NCBI RefSeq assembly: GCF_900070325.1
Contig: NZ_LN879430.1
Coordinates: 1,233,379 to 1,297,378 of the forward strand
Length of the DNA stretch: 64,000 bases
From: Herbinix luporum
GTDB lineage: Bacteria; Bacillota; Clostridia; Lachnospirales; Lachnospiraceae
Direction of reading: 5' to 3'
The position numbers and the translations under genes are program-made. The notes under the pieces are model-generated. The model had not been told where the DNA came from. It ran no database searches and saw only the letters and a program-made list of their open reading frames with translations. Positions 61,509 to 64,000 of this stretch are shown in pieces; the first letter of the stretch is position 1, and the number at the start of each line of letters is the position of its first letter.

Positions 61509-63812
61509 TTAATTACATTTTTCATTCACCTTACTCTCTATAGTATCTTTATAATCTTCTAAGTAATCTATCTGTAAATCATATGGAAAATATGTGTTTT
61601 GTTCCATTAGATATACTATATAAATATCATTTTCAAAATAAACCTTAAAATTTTTTGGATACATCTCATGGAATTTTTTAGCCCAAAAGTAGGCCTTAGA
61701 TTCAATAACAGCCCTCTGATAATAATAATCCTGAACATCTTCCATATATATAAAATCTTTTAAGGCATATTTTAAATCAACTTTTACCCGGCCATAATAG
61801 TAATCTTGTAATACTAACTTTTCTATAAAAAAGAAAACATAATCTGTTGTAAAGAAAAACTTGTCCTCATTTTTATTAATCATATTTACAAACTGAGATA
61901 GCTCTGTATGCCTACCATGATCAATAACATCATAATATTCATCTGTCGGAGATACTATTGTATATGAATACTTCTTATATGATTTTTTTATATTTCTTAG
62001 GACATATTCTGCCTCATTGTAATAGGTTTGATTAAAATCAAAAAATTCATGATAGCAGCCGGCATTAATAATAATTGTGGGACAAGCACAACAAATCAAT
62101 AAAGATAGTTTTCCCATAGAAAAATTGTATGGTAAAACTCGAAATATAAAGTCAATAGGCAGAAGATATATTAAGCCTGTAAAGGGCTCTGCAAAGGTTG
62201 AAGCTCTATTAGCTGCAATAAGCTCTACAATTCCAAGTTCTTTTGAGGCTCCCAGTGTAAAGAAAATCAAGACCATAATTATTAAGGCTATATAGTCATA
62301 TCCATATACTCTATTTTTTTTAGATAGCACCATAATTATCCCAGATATAAATCCGGTTATCATACATATAAAATATAGCTTTGTAGGCTTTTTGCCAAAC
62401 ATTGACCTAGAAGTAAAGTTATAAACTGCTTTTATATAAGATTTTATTAACTCAGCTGCAGAATTTTCCATAATACAACTATCTAATTTTTCGCTGTCAT
62501 CTTTTAGAGAAGCATTTATAAGATATTCATCAGCTCCAAGAGCCATGACCAATTTTTCTTGATAATCAGCTTCCCTTCCATGCCAGCTTTCCCCTGCTAT
62601 TACAGTTTTAGCCCAGTCAATTGATTCTTGAAAGGAAATGCCCTTTGCCAAACATATTCCGGTAGGAATAAGGGCAATTAAAGCTCCAAAAAGTCCACAA
62701 AATAATAAGGGTATAAAATACTGCTTCTTAAAAATCTTAGGAATATAGGCCAGTCCTATGGCAATTACTGCAAATACTGCCGAAAGGGCTGTGTAATAAT
62801 GATAAGATATAACTAAGCTAACACTAAGCATAAGTAGCAGCATTTCAGAGTCTATATATTTTTTATTAATATATGAATTTATACGAACAAAATTTCTTAA
62901 TCTTGAATCCGTCTCAATTATATTATTCTTTTTATCCCTATGTAGATAACGAATCATAAAATATCCTATGGCCACAACTGCATACATACCTGCTTCCTGT
63001 GGAAGTGCTGCTCCGTAACGTCCTTGATTTAGCATTAAACTTGTAATTATAACTGCAGCCAGGGAATTATATTTCCCCACAAATATTTCCTTAGCTAATA
63101 AATATACCCCTATTATTAAAATTACAAAATAATAGGCCCCGGTATATAGCATAATTTCCCGGAGATTTAGACCAAAGAATACACGAACAAAATATATCAT
63201 AATATGCATTCCAAAAGGATAAATCCCATCGGAATATAAATTGCCCTGCTCCAGTTCCCATATCCAGGAATGATGTACCGGAATATCCGAATACTGATAA
63301 CAATGGTATATCATAAGATTATGGGTTAAAAACCATATATTATATATAATAATTCCAAGAAGAAGCAGGATTTCTATCCAATTGTTTTTTACTTTTCTCC
63401 ATATAGACCAGTAATATATTTTTCTATATATTGATTTATATAAAAATATCAAATGCCTTTTTAAATAACCAATCAGCCTCTCTTCCTTAAATGCAATCCA
63501 TAAACCAGTAAAAAAATTTCTTAACCGTTGAAAGAATTTCTTATCAGAATAGTTCCAAAGAATTAATAAATATATCAGTATATTAAAAGTTATATATGTA
63601 AATGAATTTAAGATATTAAATATTCCTAAAAATAAAACTAAATTGATTTGCATACTAGCCTGAAAGATAATTGCAAACCAAAAACAATAGCCAAAACTTC
63701 TGCCTTTAAGATGCTTCCTCCAAATAAAAATCGGAATTAAAAAATCTCTAATCACACAAGCTAATAATACTAATATTAAAGACAGTATATATGCACCAGT
63801 ATCAACAATCAC
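61509..63812 (-). CDS. Large polytopic membrane protein, possibly GT-C-type glycosyltransferase
   Basis: A 767-residue protein starting with GTG behind AGGAGAG. About twelve to fourteen membrane helices are spread through residues 5-580, followed by a soluble C-terminal domain (about 590-767) rich in Tyr, Asp and Lys. After the third-fourth helices comes YHCYQYSDIPVHHSWIWELE, an extracellular loop with acidic residues of the kind used by GT-C enzymes, then YPFGMHIMIYFVRVFFG. I recognise no exact family. Its neighbour is a GT8 transferase and an LRR surface protein gene precedes it, which fits cell-surface glycan assembly. Confidence 0.75.
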   Translation of the reverse strand: MIVDTGAYILSLILVLLACVIRDFLIPIFIWRKHLKGRSFGYCFWFAIIFQASMQINLVLFLGIFNILNSFTYITFNILIYLLILWNYSDKKFFQRLRNFFTGLWIAFKEERLIGYLKRHLIFLYKSIYRKIYYWSIWRKVKNNWIEILLLLGIIIYNIWFLTHNLMIYHCYQYSDIPVHHSWIWELEQGNLYSDGIYPFGMHIMIYFVRVFFGLNLREIMLYTGAYYFVILIIGVYLLAKEIFVGKYNSLAAVIITSLMLNQGRYGAALPQEAGMYAVVAIGYFMIRYLHRDKKNNIIETDSRLRNFVRINSYINKKYIDSEMLLLMLSVSLVISYHYYTALSAVFAVIAIGLAYIPKIFKKQYFIPLLFCGLFGALIALIPTGICLAKGISFQESIDWAKTVIAGESWHGREADYQEKLVMALGADEYLINASLKDDSEKLDSCIMENSAAELIKSYIKAVYNFTSRSMFGKKPTKLYFICMITGFISGIIMVLSKKNRVYGYDYIALIIMVLIFFTLGASKELGIVELIAANRASTFAEPFTGLIYLLPIDFIFRVLPYNFSMGKLSLLICCACPTIIINAGCYHEFFDFNQTYYNEAEYVLRNIKKSYKKYSYTIVSPTDEYYDVIDHGRHTELSQFVNMINKNEDKFFFTTDYVFFFIEKLVLQDYYYGRVKVDLKYALKDFIYMEDVQDYYYQRAVIESKAYFWAKKFHEMYPKNFKVYFENDIYIVYLMEQNTYFPYDLQIDYLEDYKDTIESKVNEKCN

Positions 63813-63841
63813 TTATCTTCTCTCCTATGTAAATTAGATAT

Positions 63842-64000
63842 CTAATTTCCCTGTATATTTATTTGAGTATGTTTATCAAATGCCGTTTGCGAAATTATTA
63901 CATCAGCTGATAATACCAATACATTTGATAAAAAATCACATTTTCTAAAGGCTTGATGATTGATAGATAGAACCTTCTTTGGTATTTTCATATACTTTAG
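63842..64000 (-). CDS. BspA-like leucine-rich-repeat protein, C-terminal fragment
   Basis: The minus strand is open from the right edge to a TAG at 63844-63842, giving the last 52 residues of a protein that begins outside the window. They read as one and a half LRR_5 (BspA-type) repeats: IPKKVLSINHQAFRKCDFLS, then V-L-S-A-D-V-I-I-S-Q-T-A-F, closing with INIQGN. The spacing of IP, I, AF, C and L matches the family. Such proteins are usually secreted surface or adhesion proteins. The stop is 30 bases before the start of the polytopic membrane protein gene. Confidence 0.75.
   Translation of the reverse strand, partial: LKYMKIPKKVLSINHQAFRKCDFLSNVLVLSADVIISQTAFDKHTQINIQGN

Overview
The window is AT-rich chromosomal DNA from a low-GC Gram-positive anaerobe. 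Gene order and content point to class Clostridia, probably Lachnospiraceae near the plant-fibre degraders of the Lachnoclostridium/Herbinix type. This rests on the radC-mreBCD-PBP2-minCDE-rodA-mgsA cluster, a yggS-sepF-ylmH-lspA-rluD cluster, GH43 and GH10 xylan enzymes, cell-wall proteins with copper-amine-oxidase-like stalks, and DUF4358/DHHW/MBOAT genes. The taxon is an inference. I saw no rRNA, tRNA, CRISPR array, complete insertion sequence or prophage.

1-18.8 kb is a nearly unbroken plus-strand core. It runs from elongation and septum placement (RadC end, MreBCD, an unusually long PBP2, MinCDE, RodA) through methylglyoxal synthase, a lipoprotein D,D-carboxypeptidase, a small P-loop protein, an HlyD-like membrane protein, YggS, SepF and YlmH. 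AroB, LspA, RluD and an AAA/DUF4143 ATPase follow. The aroB leader can form two mutually exclusive hairpins and contains a short overlapping ORF with Trp, Phe and Tyr codons.

18.8-22 kb is a gene-poor accessory stretch. It holds a BlaI-type repressor with its own operators, a short tandem repeat, an unknown gene with a likely frameshift, an ArsC-like protein and the C-terminal remnant of an ABC exporter.

22-34 kb mixes hemicellulose use (GH43 beta-xylosidase), an Ig-like repeat surface protein, an amino-acid/dicarboxylate symporter, an AraC regulator, a GHL10 hydrolase, a large stalked amidase, TtcA and a tyrosine recombinase. 34-42 kb holds DUF4256, a SatD/DUF3307 pair behind a 29-bp palindromic tandem array, TrmO, an MBL-fold hydrolase, an ECF sigma factor coupled to an uncharacterised NGS-repeat protein, a cupin protein and a ferredoxin/NapH-like pair.

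42-51 kb carries a minus-strand operon. It encodes a translation-factor GTPase fused to a Rae1/YacP-like NYN nuclease domain, followed by a two-part MacB-like ABC transporter; DUF421/DUF4363 and a MATE exporter lie beyond it. 51.8-64 kb is all minus strand: GH10 xylanase lipoprotein, a DHHW/MBOAT/DUF4358 set probably for polymer O-acylation, MFS, ZIP and CDF transporters, a GT8 glycosyltransferase, a large polytopic membrane protein, and at the edge the C-terminus of a BspA-like leucine-rich-repeat protein. The best candidates for new biology are the GTPase-nuclease fusion operon, the SatD operator array, the sigma/NGS pair and the aroB leader.
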